This document shows, piece by piece, positions 16,532-25,496 of a stretch of 64,000 nt of DNA. The notes below the pieces were generated by a model. It did no database searches. It was not told the origin of the DNA and saw nothing but the letters and a program-made list of their open reading frames with translations. How positions within the stretch are numbered: the first letter of the stretch is position 1; each line of letters begins with the position of its first letter. The position numbers and the translations under genes were made by a program. The DNA comes from Clostridium sp. (GTDB lineage: Bacteria > Bacillota > Clostridia > Clostridiales > Clostridiaceae): assembly GCA_017435645.1 (NCBI GenBank), contig JAFSER010000013.1, positions 1 through 64,000 on the forward strand, read 5' to 3'.

Positions 16532-17841
16532 AAGATTTAAATACAATAAAATATTTAGAAAGTTTAAAGGAACTTGGCTCTAATTATGGATTAGATAGAA
16601 CAGAAAGATTATTAGAATTATTAGGGAATCCTCATAAAGCTTTAAAGCTAATTCATATAACAGGAACAAATGGAAAGGGTTCAACATCAGTTATTTTAGG
16701 GAATATTTTGATGGAGCATGGCTATAAAATAGGATTTTTTAATTCACCATATTTAGAGGATATAGAAGAAACAATAAGAATTAATAATATAAATATCCAG
16801 GAAGAAGAATTAGTTAATTTAATCGAAGAAATTAAGCCGTATATAAATAAGCTAATAAATGAAGGTTATAGCCATCCAACAGAATTTGAGGTAATAACAT
16901 GCATAATGTTTTTATACTTCTATAGAAAAAAGGTGGATTTTGGAATAATAGAAGTTGGGCTAGGAGGAAGATTAGACTCTACAAATGTAATTTTACCAAT
17001 TTTATCAATAATTACACCTATAAGCTTTGACCATATGAATATACTTGGTAATACCATAGAGGAAATTACAAGAGAAAAGGTAGAAATAATAAAGAAAAAT
17101 ATTCCTGTAGTTTCTTATTTTCAAGAAGAATCAGTATTGAAAATAATTATAGAAAAAGCTATTAAAGAAAATTCATCAATAGCTATTGTAAATAAAGATA
17201 AATATAAATTTTTAAATATTGAATATGGAGAGGTAGTAACTCAAAATATTTTAGCTAAAATAAAAGATAAGGATGAAGTTATTAAATTATCACTATTAGG
17301 AAATCATCAAATAATAAATTTATCATTAGCAATTGAAGCATTATTAGAACTAGAAGGGTTAAATTATATTAAATTAGAAATTGATAAATTAAAAAAAGCT
17401 ACTTCAAAGATTAAATGGAAGGGTAGATTAGAGATTTTACAAAATAATCCATTGATAATTATTGATGGAGCTCATAATATTTCTAGTATAAATTGCTTAA
17501 AAGATAGTATAAATCAATATTTTAATTATAATAAGCTTTTTTTAATTTTAGGAATATTAAAAGATAAAGAAGTTAATAAAATTTTAAAGACAATTACTCC
17601 AATGGCAAACAAAATATATACAGTAACTTCTAATTCTATAAGAGCAAAGGATACCTATGAATTAAGAGAAGAGGTTTTAAAGTATAATTCTAATTGCATA
17701 GCATTTGAAAATTATGAAGAGGCTATTAAGGAAGTTTTACAAGATGCTAATTATGAAGATTTAATACTTGTAGCAGGTTCTTTATATATGATTGGAAAAA
17801 TGAGGAGTATAATTAAGGACATAAATGGTAGAGAAATGTGA
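16528..17841 (+). CDS. folC: Bifunctional dihydrofolate synthase / folylpolyglutamate synthase
   Basis: 437 aa, Mur-ligase family. The P-loop ITGTNGKGSTS is at about residues 47-57, with the family signatures GLGGRLDSTNV and SFDHMNILGNTIEEITREK, and a C-terminal domain with IIDGAHN. It adds glutamate to dihydropteroate and glutamyl tails to folates in the cytoplasm. It is the last gene of an operon with two ATP-grasp ligases, with 4-base overlaps. In many Firmicutes folC follows valS directly; here about 4 kb separates them. Confidence 0.95.
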   Translation: MKDLNTIKYLESLKELGSNYGLDRTERLLELLGNPHKALKLIHITGTNGKGSTSVILGNILMEHGYKIGFFNSPYLEDIEETIRINNINIQEEELVNLIEEIKPYINKLINEGYSHPTEFEVITCIMFLYFYRKKVDFGIIEVGLGGRLDSTNVILPILSIITPISFDHMNILGNTIEEITREKVEIIKKNIPVVSYFQEESVLKIIIEKAIKENSSIAIVNKDKYKFLNIEYGEVVTQNILAKIKDKDEVIKLSLLGNHQIINLSLAIEALLELEGLNYIKLEIDKLKKATSKIKWKGRLEILQNNPLIIIDGAHNISSINCLKDSINQYFNYNKLFLILGILKDKEVNKILKTITPMANKIYTVTSNSIRAKDTYELREEVLKYNSNCIAFENYEEAIKEVLQDANYEDLILVAGSLYMIGKMRSIIKDINGREM

Positions 17842-17922
17842 TAATTATGCAAATAAAAATCTTTTTTTAATTTAAATATAAGTATATAATAAGTATAGAA
17901 TATATTAAGGAGGTCTTTTTAT

Positions 17923-18633
17923 ATGACTAAACATTTACACATAATGGCTCAAGAAGGGGCAATAGCAGAAACAGTATTACTACCAGGAGATCCACTAAGA
18001 GCTAAGTTTATAGCAGAAACTTATTTAGAAAATCCTGTTTGCTATAATACAGTAAGAGGTATGTATGGATATACTGGTACATATAAAGGCAAAAGAATAT
18101 CAGTGCAAGGAACAGGTATGGGACTACCTTCACATTCTATATATGTTAATGAATTAATTAGATTTTATGGAGCTAAAAGACTTATAAGAATTGGGTCTGC
18201 AGGATCTATAAATGATAATGTTAATGTTAGAGATATAGTATTAGCTCAAAGTGCATCTACAAATTCTAATATTAACAATAGAAGATTTTTAGGAATGGAT
18301 TATGCACCAACAGCTAATTTTGACTTATTATTAGATGCTTACAATAGAGGTAAGGATAAGGGATTAAATATTAAAGTGGGTAATATTTTATCTTCAGACT
18401 TATTCTATGATGATACTAATGTTGGTGGTTTGAATTTATGGGCAGAGTATGGTTGTTTAGCTGTAGAAATGGAAACAGCGGAACTATATACTTTAGCAGC
18501 TAAGTATAATGTAGAAGCATTATCAATATTAACAATTTCAGATCATATTTTTAAAGGAATAGAAACAACACCAGAGGAAAGACAAGAAAGCTTTACTGAT
18601 ATGATGGAAATAGCTTTAGAGCTTGCTAAATAA
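17923..18633 (+). CDS. deoD: Purine-nucleoside phosphorylase (DeoD type)
   Basis: 236 aa, normal length for hexameric bacterial PNP. Signatures visible are [20 protein letters not shown] (phosphate and ribose site), [20 protein letters not shown] and [11 protein letters not shown] (base and ribose binding), and the catalytic Asp in TISDHIFKG. It splits (deoxy)inosine, guanosine and adenosine to free base and ribose-1-phosphate for salvage. RBS AAGGAGG precedes ATG. The gene stands alone and ends at the terminator at 18648-18702. Confidence 0.97.
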   Translation: MTKHLHIMAQEGAIAETVLLPGDPLRAKFIAETYLENPVCYNTVRGMYGYTGTYKGKRISVQGTGMGLPSHSIYVNELIRFYGAKRLIRIGSAGSINDNVNVRDIVLAQSASTNSNINNRRFLGMDYAPTANFDLLLDAYNRGKDKGLNIKVGNILSSDLFYDDTNVGGLNLWAEYGCLAVEMETAELYTLAAKYNVEALSILTISDHIFKGIETTPEERQESFTDMMEIALELAK

Positions 18634-18647
18634 TAAATAATAGAAAT

Positions 18648-18702
18648 ATGTTGTCGGAATTAGTGATTAAATTAAAAGTCATTAACGGCAGCATATTTTT
18701 TT
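18648..18702 (+). terminator. Terminator of deoD
   Basis: ATGTTGTCGG...TTAGTGA pairs with TCATTAACGGCAGCAT (with G-U pairs and a small bulge), followed by a run of T. Confidence 0.8.
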
Positions 18703-18897
18703 TAATAATAAATATTAGTATCTAATTTAGTAATATTTAATAAGAGTAATAAATATAAAGTTAATTAGATATTTAAATAAAATTTTAAAAAGATATATAT
18801 AATAGTTATTTTATAAAAATATATTAACAAAATAAAAAGTATAGAGTAAAATATAATTGAAAATATATCGGAATACTAGGGAAATGAGGAGAGGAAA

Positions 18898-19824
18898 ATG
18901 AAAATAGCAAAAAGTTTAGTAGAATTAATAGGTAATACACCTTTATTAGAATTATCAAATTATAATAAAGAAAAAAAATTAGTGGCAAAAGTAATAGCAA
19001 AATTAGAATATTTTAATCCAGGTGGTAGTGTAAAAGATAGAGTAGGATTTGGTATGATAGAAGCAGCTGAAAAAAATGGGTTATTAGATAAAGACTCAGT
19101 AATTATTGAACCAACTAGTGGGAATACTGGAATAGCTTTAGCTTTTATTGCAGCAGCAAAAGGATATAAATTAATACTAACCATGCCTGAAACAATGAGC
19201 TTAGAAAGAAGAAATCTTCTAAAGGCTTTAGGAGCGGAATTAGTACTAACACCAGGGAATTTAGCTATGAAGGGTGCAATAGAAAAAGCACAAGAATTAA
19301 ATAAAAGTATTGAAAATTCAATAATACTACAACAATTTGAAAATCCAGCAAATCCAGAGATTCATAGAAAAACAACTGCAGAAGAAATTTTAAGAGATAC
19401 AGAAGGCAAGGTAGATATATTAGTAGCAGGAGTTGGAACAGGAGGAACTTTAACTGGAATAGCTGAAGTTATTAAAGAAAACAATCCTGAGGTTAAGGTA
19501 GTTGCTGTTGAACCATTAGATTCAGCAGTTATATCAGGTGAAAAGCCAGGACCACATAAATTACAAGGTATTGGAGCAGGTTTTATTCCAAAGAATTTAA
19601 ATACAGAAATAATTGATGAAATTATTAAGGTTAAAAATGAGGATGCATATAAAACATCAAAAGATTTAGCAAGAATAGAAGGATTACTAGTAGGAATATC
19701 TTCAGGGGCAGCTATATTTGCAGCTACTGAGTTGGCTAATAGAGAAGAAAATAAAGATAAAAATATTATTGTTATTTTACCTGATACAGGAGAAAGATAT
19801 TTATCAACAGATTTATATAATTAA
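18898..19824 (+). CDS. cysK: Cysteine synthase (O-acetylserine sulfhydrylase)
   Basis: 308 aa, fold type II PLP enzyme. The PLP lysine is in PGGSVKDR (about K46); the substrate loop [11 protein letters not shown] and the phosphate-binding [10 protein letters not shown] are present, and the C-terminal SSGAA and [10 protein letters not shown] segments match CysK. It makes cysteine from O-acetylserine and sulfide. RBS GAGGAGAGG precedes ATG. It is followed 76 bases later by an Rrf2-family regulator; in Bacillus, CysK binds the Rrf2 protein CymR to control sulfur genes, so the pairing is functionally suggestive. The 265-base region upstream is AT-rich and holds no recognisable riboswitch. Confidence 0.96.
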   Translation: MKIAKSLVELIGNTPLLELSNYNKEKKLVAKVIAKLEYFNPGGSVKDRVGFGMIEAAEKNGLLDKDSVIIEPTSGNTGIALAFIAAAKGYKLILTMPETMSLERRNLLKALGAELVLTPGNLAMKGAIEKAQELNKSIENSIILQQFENPANPEIHRKTTAEEILRDTEGKVDILVAGVGTGGTLTGIAEVIKENNPEVKVVAVEPLDSAVISGEKPGPHKLQGIGAGFIPKNLNTEIIDEIIKVKNEDAYKTSKDLARIEGLLVGISSGAAIFAATELANREENKDKNIIVILPDTGERYLSTDLYN

Positions 19825-19826
19825 TC

Positions 19827-19868
19827 ATAATAAAAGTCATTCCTATTTTAGGTAATGGCTTTTATTAT
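19827..19868 (+). terminator. Hairpin between cysK and the Rrf2 gene
   Basis: ATAATAAAAGTCATT (19827-19841) pairs with AATGGCTTTTATTAT (19854-19868). The T-run is contained within the 3' arm, so it may act as a weak terminator or attenuator. Confidence 0.5.
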
Positions 19869-19900
19869 ATCAATTAAAAATATATTATAGGAGTGGTTAG

Positions 19901-20332
19901 ATGAAAATTTCAACTAAAGGGAAATATGGATTAAGAGCTTTAATAGATTTAGCTATGAATATAGATAAAGAAAATGTTAGTATCAAAACAATATCAGAAA
20001 GACAAGATATTTCAGAAAGGTATTTAGAACAAATATTTTCTTTGTTAAGAAAGGCAGGAATTATAGTTGGAAGAAAGGGAGCGCAAGGGGGATATATTCT
20101 TGGAAGAGATATTAAAGAATTAACAATATTAGATATATTAAAAGTACTGGAAGGGGAAAATATATTTATAAATATTAAAGAAAAAGAAGATAATAAATTA
20201 GATGATTTTATAAATAAGAATTTATGGAAAGAAATTAATGATAAGATTTCAGATTATTTTACTTCAATTACTTTAGAAGATTTAGTTAATGAATACAAAA
20301 AATCAAAAGAAACCATTATATATTATATTTAA
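19901..20332 (+). CDS. Rrf2-family transcriptional regulator, CymR-like
   Basis: 143 aa. The N-terminal MKISTKGKYGLRALIDLA, the winged-helix ISERYLEQIFSLLRKAGIIVGRKGAQGGYILG and the following helix are classic Rrf2/IscR/CymR. The three Cys that bind an Fe-S cluster in IscR are absent, so this is not an iron-sulfur sensor; absence of Cys and location beside cysK favour a CymR-type cysteine-metabolism repressor. RBS TAGGAGTGG precedes ATG. Operator sites cannot be assigned with confidence. Confidence 0.88.
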   Translation: MKISTKGKYGLRALIDLAMNIDKENVSIKTISERQDISERYLEQIFSLLRKAGIIVGRKGAQGGYILGRDIKELTILDILKVLEGENIFINIKEKEDNKLDDFINKNLWKEINDKISDYFTSITLEDLVNEYKKSKETIIYYI

Positions 20333-20394
20333 AAAATACATTTTTATAATATTAATTTTAATATATATTATAATAAAAATATATTTTAAAAATT

Positions 20395-20426
20395 AAAGCT
20401 CCAATAATTAAGGTTATTGGAACTTT
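20395..20426 (+). terminator. Weak hairpin after the Rrf2 gene
   Basis: TCCAATAA pairs with TTATTGGA inside AAAG/CTTT flanks (20395-20426). No T-run follows, so it may be a weak terminator or an RNA 3' end. Confidence 0.35.
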
Positions 20427-20528
20427 GAATATATATTAAAAAATTATATTATACTGGTCTTTATATAAAAATATATTAAAAAATTTAAACAGTATTTTTG
20501 TATAAATTAAGAATATATAAAATTTAGA

Positions 20529-20777
20529 TTAAAGAGAAGCTTTATATTCTTCTAATGCCTTTGATAGTTGATCAGGACAAGAAGTTCCTCTATTACGGCA
20601 ATCTATTCCTTTTAATTTTTTAATAGCATCATTAATATTCATGCCAGCAACTAATAATGAAATTCCAGTTAAGTTTCCCTCGCATCCTCTTACAAAGTTA
20701 ACCTTTTCTATAGTTTCATTATTAATTTCTAATTGAATTTCAGTGGAACAAACTCCTTTTGTTTTATAAACAAACAT
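20529..20777 (-). CDS. TSCPD-domain protein
   Basis: 82 aa. The start is placed at the ATG at 20777 because the RBS GGAGG lies just upstream of it; an in-frame start 15 bases earlier lacks one. The protein has the domain-naming TSCPDQL sequence near the C-terminus, CRNRGTSCPDQ with two Cys, and further Cys in GVCSTEI and RGCEGNL. TSCPD domains occur as the C-terminus of ribonucleotide reductases and as small stand-alone proteins (TIGR03905 type) of unknown function, possibly metal-binding. Single gene, divergent from the beta-propeller gene. Confidence 0.9.
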   Translation of the reverse strand: MFVYKTKGVCSTEIQLEINNETIEKVNFVRGCEGNLTGISLLVAGMNINDAIKKLKGIDCRNRGTSCPDQLSKALEEYKASL

Positions 20778-20950
20778 AAATAATACCTCCAATTTTTATT
20801 GCAAGGAATATTATACAATCATATATTAAAAAAATAAAGAATATATGTAGAAAATTAAGCAAAAAGATAAAATATTGTCCCGAAAAAAATCAGAAAGCAT
20901 ATATTATAAATGTGGATATTAGAATAATGTAAATAAGAAGGTGGGATAAT

Positions 20951-21844
20951 GTGGACTCTTTGATAGTATGTAATACTGGTAGTGATGATATTAATAAAAT
21001 TTCTTTAGTAAATTCCATAGATAATAAAATAATAAATAAAAAAATAGCTTTAAAAAAATATGAAAAACCTTTAGGACCAAATGGTATTTTTATTAAAGAA
21101 AATATAGCATATATAGCAAATTGTTATAATAATTCAATTTCTATATTTAATTTAGATACTTTTAAGGAAGTAAAAACAGTATATATTGGAGCTAATCCAA
21201 ATGATATAATAGGATTTAATAATAATTTGTATATTATATGTTCAGAGTCTAACACTATGGTAATATATGATATTGAAGAGGAAAAAGTAATTTTAGAAGT
21301 AAAAACTAATAGTTGGCCTTATAATATTGAAATAAGTAAGGAGCTTAAATTATTATTTATATCTAATTTTCAAAGTCATAATATTACTGTAATAGATATA
21401 GAAAACTATATGATTATAGATGAGCTTATTGCGTTAGAATATCCTACAAAAGTAAAGGTATCAAAAGATGGGAAAACATTATATGTATGTGAAAGCTATA
21501 TGGATGATGAAAAAAGCGGATATATAGAAATGTTTGATTTAATAACATTAAAATCATTAGGGAAAATTAAGGTTGGCAAAGCTCCAGTAGATATATTTGA
21601 AGATAATAATATACTATATGTTTGTAATTTTCTAGATGGTAGTATTATGCTTATAGATAAGGATAAAAAAGATATATATAAAGAAATAAAGATAAATGGG
21701 ATGCCTAGAACAATTATTAAGCATAAAGATTTAATTTATATTAGTGATTATTTAAATGGAAGAATATTCTGCATAGATTTAAATATAAATAATATAAAAG
21801 CCATAACAGTAGGAAAAGAACCTAATGCTATGACCTTATACTAG
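20951..21844 (+). CDS. YncE-like beta-propeller protein
   Basis: 297 aa made of repeated ~40-residue blades, each with the pattern GxxP then (Y/F)xxNxxxxxIxVID; examples are GPNGIFIKENIAYIANCYNN (20 residues) and YPTKVKVSKDGKTLYVCES. This matches YVTN/YncE seven-blade propellers. There is no signal peptide, unlike E. coli YncE, so it may be cytoplasmic or exported otherwise. GTG start follows AAGGTGGG. The function of this clostridial group is unknown. It converges with the DUF4364 gene, with one base between the stops. Confidence 0.8.
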   Translation: MDSLIVCNTGSDDINKISLVNSIDNKIINKKIALKKYEKPLGPNGIFIKENIAYIANCYNNSISIFNLDTFKEVKTVYIGANPNDIIGFNNNLYIICSESNTMVIYDIEEEKVILEVKTNSWPYNIEISKELKLLFISNFQSHNITVIDIENYMIIDELIALEYPTKVKVSKDGKTLYVCESYMDDEKSGYIEMFDLITLKSLGKIKVGKAPVDIFEDNNILYVCNFLDGSIMLIDKDKKDIYKEIKINGMPRTIIKHKDLIYISDYLNGRIFCIDLNINNIKAITVGKEPNAMTLY

Positions 21845-21845
21845 C

Positions 21846-22373
21846 TTATTCATTAAATAAAGAATTCATAATTTTATTATATATATCAGAAGGATTTTCT
21901 TTCCATCTATTACAAAGGGATATGGCTTCCTTTTTAGAAGGAATAGATACCTTTAAAGATATTAATAAATTAGTATTTTCAAGAGCTTGTAAATCAACAA
22001 TAAAGGAAGTATCGCTACTTATTGTATAATCACTATAAATAGTTAATTCTTTTTTAATAGAATCTTTTATAGAAAGAAGGTAATCATCAATTATCTTCTT
22101 TTTTATTGAAGAAATTCTATCAGTAAAGAAGGATAGAGTGTTTTTCCCTTTTTCAGTAATATGAATAAGATTTTTTTCATTAACTGTTTCATATCTTAAA
22201 AAATCAGATGATATAAGTTCACTAATATATTGTTGAAGAGTAAAATAATTTATAAAATTATTCTCTAAGATAATTTCAGTTAATTGAGTATTAGTAATTG
22301 GATGTTGTAATGAGTTTATAACATACAACACTAATAATTTATTTTCTGCTAATTCAGCTGAATTTTCGTACAT
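21846..22373 (-). CDS. DUF4364-family winged-helix protein
   Basis: 175 aa. The N-terminal ~85 residues are a winged helix (AENKLLVLYVINSLQHPITN, then TEIILENNFINYFTLQQYI), and the rest is a mixed domain containing the characteristic ITEKGKNTLSFF wing and a C-terminal segment ending CNRWKENPSDIYNKIMNSL. This matches the clostridial DUF4364 family, presumed transcription regulators. RBS GGAGG precedes ATG on the minus strand. Its targets are not known. It converges with the beta-propeller gene. Confidence 0.8.
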   Translation of the reverse strand: MYENSAELAENKLLVLYVINSLQHPITNTQLTEIILENNFINYFTLQQYISELISSDFLRYETVNEKNLIHITEKGKNTLSFFTDRISSIKKKIIDDYLLSIKDSIKKELTIYSDYTISSDTSFIVDLQALENTNLLISLKVSIPSKKEAISLCNRWKENPSDIYNKIMNSLFNE

Positions 22374-22498
22374 AGTAAACCTCCATATTAGAAAGTATAA
22401 ATTAATTATAACATATTATTTAAAAATTTCATAATACCATATCATTAAAATAATAAATACAGAATATAAATTAAATAAATCAATTAATAGGAGTTGTA

Positions 22499-23260
22499 AT
22501 GAAAAGAAGATATAGAGTTATTTTTAGTTTGTTGTTGATAGTACTTACAATAATACTATCTAGTACTTTATCAAAAAAATCCCAATTAAGTTTATCAGAG
22601 ATAAAAACTTATAAGCCTATTTATAAAGTAAAAACTGAAGAGAAGATATTAGCTATTACTTTTGATATAAATTGGGCAGAAAAAGAAGAGTTATATAACA
22701 TATTAGAGGTACTAGATAAATATAATGTAAAGGCAACGTTTTTTATTATGGGGGGATGGGTTAATTATAGCGAAGAAAATAAGGAGAAGCTTGTTAAAAT
22801 AAAAGAAGGAGGTCATGAAATAGGAAACCACAGCTATATACATCCTATGTTTACAAAAATATCTCAAGATAGAATGAAGGAAGAAATAGATAAGACAAAT
22901 AAAATTATTGAAGAAGTTACAGGAGAAAAAGTAAAGCTATTTAGATTTCCAAGTGGTGATTATAATGAAAAGGCCTGTGAGTTTATTAATAGCCAAGAAC
23001 TTATAAGTATTCAATGGAATGTTGATTCAATAGATTATAAAGAGAGTAGTGCAGAAGAAGAATATAATAGAGTTATTAATAATGTTTCTCCAGGATCGAT
23101 ACTTTTATTTCATAACAATGCAAAGTATACACCAGGTAATTTAGATAAAATAATAAGTAAATTGCAAAATGAAGGTTATGAATTTAAGAGGGTTAGCGAT
23201 ATGATTTATGATGAAGATTATATAATAAATGAGAATGGTGAACAAATAAAAAATAAATAA
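22499..23260 (+). CDS. Polysaccharide deacetylase, PdaB-like
   Basis: 253 aa, with one N-terminal TM/signal anchor (about residues 7-25) and a NodB-homology deacetylase domain on the outer face. Motifs visible are ITFDINWAE (motif 1, with Asn in place of the second Asp), GHEIGNHSYIHP (metal-binding motif 2), FRFPSGDYNE (motif 3) and ILLFHNN (motif 5). The DIN variant of motif 1 resembles sporulation deacetylases of the PdaB type. It probably modifies peptidoglycan in the spore or cortex. RBS AGGAGTTG precedes ATG. Confidence 0.88.
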   Translation: MKRRYRVIFSLLLIVLTIILSSTLSKKSQLSLSEIKTYKPIYKVKTEEKILAITFDINWAEKEELYNILEVLDKYNVKATFFIMGGWVNYSEENKEKLVKIKEGGHEIGNHSYIHPMFTKISQDRMKEEIDKTNKIIEEVTGEKVKLFRFPSGDYNEKACEFINSQELISIQWNVDSIDYKESSAEEEYNRVINNVSPGSILLFHNNAKYTPGNLDKIISKLQNEGYEFKRVSDMIYDEDYIINENGEQIKNK

Positions 23261-23266
23261 AAAATA

Positions 23267-23296
23267 TTGAAAAATGATGATATAATGTATTATAAT
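23267..23296 (+). promoter_or_regulatory. Promoter of the SSB-like gene
   Basis: TTGAAA (23267-23272), 18-base spacer, TATAAT (23291-23296), about 70 bases before the start of the gene. Confidence 0.55.
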
Positions 23297-23364
23297 GGAA
23301 ATGTAGCCGTAAAGATTAAAAATCTAAGGAATAAAATTATCACAAAGGGAGAGAGGGGTTATTG

Positions 23365-24030
23365 ATGGACAACTTGATGTTAAATAACAAGATATATTTA
23401 GAAGGGAAAGTAATTTCTGAATTAGAATTTAGTCATGAAATGTATGGGGAAGGGTTTTATACATTTTCTATGGAGGTTATGAGACTTAGTGATTCAGTAG
23501 ATATATTAAATATAACGGTTTCAGAAAGACTTATAGCTAATATGGATTTATCAATTGACAAAGAGATAATAGTAGATGGTCAATTAAGATCATATAATAA
23601 GTTTGTAGATGGTTCTAATAAATTAATACTTACTGTTTTTGCAAGAAATATTGAACCATGTATTGAGAGAAGTAAGAATCCTAATGAAATATTCTTAGAT
23701 GGATTTATTTGTAAGGATCCAGTATATAGAACTACACCGTTTGGAAGGGAAATAGCAGATGTATTATTAGCTGTAAATAGAGCTTATAATAAATCAGATT
23801 ATATTCCTACAATAGCTTGGGGAAGAAATTCGAGATTCTGTCAAAATTTAGAAGTAGGAGATAATATAAGAGTTTGGGGTAGACTTCAAAGCAGAGAATA
23901 TCAAAAGAAGATTAGTGATACAGATGTGATAAAGAAAATTGCATATGAAGTATCAGTTTCAAAAATGGAAAGAGTTCAAGAAGAACAATTAGATTCAACA
24001 AATACAATTAATGAACAAGAAGTTATGTAG
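23365..24030 (+). CDS. Single-stranded DNA-binding protein with two OB folds
   Basis: About 221 aa. The sequence shows two consecutive OB-fold halves: residues about 5-100 (LNNKIYLEGKVISELEF... ILNITVSERL) and about 107-205 (PNEIFLDGFICKDPVYRTTP... IPTIAWGRNSRFCQNLEVGD). The second half carries the SSB signature pattern (AWGRNSRFC). Most bacterial SSBs have one OB fold and an acidic DDDIPF-type tail, which is missing here, so this is the clostridial double-OB SSB-like type, not the main replicative SSB. ATG at 23365 is preferred over TTG 23362. Confidence 0.8.
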   Translation: MDNLMLNNKIYLEGKVISELEFSHEMYGEGFYTFSMEVMRLSDSVDILNITVSERLIANMDLSIDKEIIVDGQLRSYNKFVDGSNKLILTVFARNIEPCIERSKNPNEIFLDGFICKDPVYRTTPFGREIADVLLAVNRAYNKSDYIPTIAWGRNSRFCQNLEVGDNIRVWGRLQSREYQKKISDTDVIKKIAYEVSVSKMERVQEEQLDSTNTINEQEVM

Positions 24031-24068
24031 AAATAAAAGGTGAAAATTTAAATTTTCACCTTTTATTT
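24031..24068. terminator. Bidirectional terminator, perfect 19-bp palindrome
   Basis: AAATAAAAGGTGAAAATTT is followed at once by its exact complement (24050-24068), serving the convergent SSB-like and dapH genes. Confidence 0.85.
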
Positions 24069-24089
24069 TATGTTTAGAATTTGTATATA

Positions 24090-24803
24090 TTATTTTCTTA
24101 AGTCATCAAGAAGTTTTGTTTTGTCTTTTGTTTGTTCATCTACAGATTTAATTATTCTAGCTGGACTACCTGCCATAACTACTCCTGATGGAACATCTTT
24201 AGTTACAACTGATCCTGCAGCAATAACAGATGAGCTACCTACTTTTACACCTTCTAAAATAACAGCATTAGCACCAATTAATACATCATCACCAATTTCA
24301 CAAGGAGATTTACTAGGTGGTTCTAATACTCCAGCAACAACTGCACCTGCACCTAAATGAGATCTTTTACCTATTTTAGCTCTTGCTCCAACAACAGCAT
24401 TCATATCTATCATTGTTCCTTCACCAATTTCAGCTCCGATATTAATTACAGCTCCCATCATAATTACAGCATTATCTTCTATTTTTACTCTATCTCTTAT
24501 AATTGCACCTGGTTCTATTCTAGCATTAATGTTTGTTATATTAAGCATAGGAATAGCGGAGTTTCTTCTATCATTTTCAAAGTGATAGTGATTAATTAAG
24601 CTTTGGTGTTTATCTACAAACTCTTTTATAATGTTTGCTTCGCCAATTAATACATAAAAATTATTATTTCCGTACCATTCTATATTTGAAAGATCGGCAT
24701 TTTGTAAATCACCATTGATATAAGCTTTTATTGGTGTTGTTTTTACTGAATCTCTTATGAATTTAGCTATTTCATAAGGATCTGTTAAATCATTGTAATT
24801 CAT
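24090..24803 (-). CDS. dapH: Tetrahydrodipicolinate N-acetyltransferase
   Basis: 237 aa. Left-handed beta-helix acyltransferase with hexapeptide repeats from about residue 90 (for example [20 protein letters not shown] and [19 protein letters not shown]) and the DapH N-terminal domain ([19 protein letters not shown]). It acetylates L-2,3,4,5-tetrahydrodipicolinate in the acetyl branch of DAP/lysine biosynthesis. asd, dapA and dapB of the same pathway are 9 kb downstream, and a PLP aminotransferase that could do the next step is at 25497-26630. RBS GGAGGG precedes ATG on the minus strand. Confidence 0.95.
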   Translation of the reverse strand: MNYNDLTDPYEIAKFIRDSVKTTPIKAYINGDLQNADLSNIEWYGNNNFYVLIGEANIIKEFVDKHQSLINHYHFENDRRNSAIPMLNITNINARIEPGAIIRDRVKIEDNAVIMMGAVINIGAEIGEGTMIDMNAVVGARAKIGKRSHLGAGAVVAGVLEPPSKSPCEIGDDVLIGANAVILEGVKVGSSSVIAAGSVVTKDVPSGVVMAGSPARIIKSVDEQTKDKTKLLDDLRK

Positions 24804-24938
24804 CTAAAACCCTCCTAAAAAGTAAAATAAGTTCCTAAAATTATATCAATTAATTGGAAAAATATCAAGTGTTAGGAAGAGGTATTATTTGCAAGAAGAA
24901 AAAAGTTGATGTAAAATTTATAGGGAGGAGATGATATA

Positions 24939-25475
24939 TTGAAACTTAATAAAGGATTAATACAAGTATATACAGGAGAAGGTAAGGGAAAGACTACAGC
25001 AGCAATTGGGCAAGGAATTAGGGCTTATGGAAATGGTTTAAAGGTCTGTATGATTCAGTTTTTAAAGGGTGGACCAACAGGTGAGCTTTTAACAATACAA
25101 GAGCTAGGAGATAATTTTAAAATTTATAGATTTGAAAAACAAAGAGATTTTGTTTGGAATTTAAATGATAAAGAGATAAATGAATTAAAATTAGAAATTA
25201 GGGAAGGGTATAACTTTATATTAGATATAATAAAAAATAACAAATGTGATGTTTTAATTATAGATGAAATAATGGCCGTTATATCCAATGAATTTCTATC
25301 ATTAAATGAAGTTATGTACATATTAGATAATAAGCCAGAAACTATGGAGCTTATTTTAACAGGAAGAAATACTCCTGAAGAAATAATTAATAAGAGTAAT
25401 TTAGTAACAAATATGGGCTGTATTAAGCATTATTATGATGAGGGGATACAAGGAAGAAAAGGTATAGAATTTTAA
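24939..25475 (+). CDS. cobO: Cob(I)yrinic acid a,c-diamide adenosyltransferase
   Basis: 178 aa, CobO/BtuR family. Visible are the P-loop VYTGEGKGKTTAAIGQGIRA near the N-terminus, IQFLKGGPTGE, the Walker-B-like DVLIIDEIMAVI and LTGRNTPEEIINKSNLVT. It attaches the adenosyl group to the corrinoid cobalt. TTG start follows AGGGAGGAG. No other cobalamin genes are nearby, so it probably serves salvage. It is 21 bases upstream of the aminotransferase, probably in one operon. Confidence 0.92.
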   Translation: MKLNKGLIQVYTGEGKGKTTAAIGQGIRAYGNGLKVCMIQFLKGGPTGELLTIQELGDNFKIYRFEKQRDFVWNLNDKEINELKLEIREGYNFILDIIKNNKCDVLIIDEIMAVISNEFLSLNEVMYILDNKPETMELILTGRNTPEEIINKSNLVTNMGCIKHYYDEGIQGRKGIEF

Positions 25476-25496
25476 TAAGATTTAGGGGGCTAATAA

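Noticed and set aside
24070..24599. Plus-strand open frames within dapH
   Set aside because: They are antisense shadows of the hexapeptide-repeat gene on the minus strand, with no RBS.
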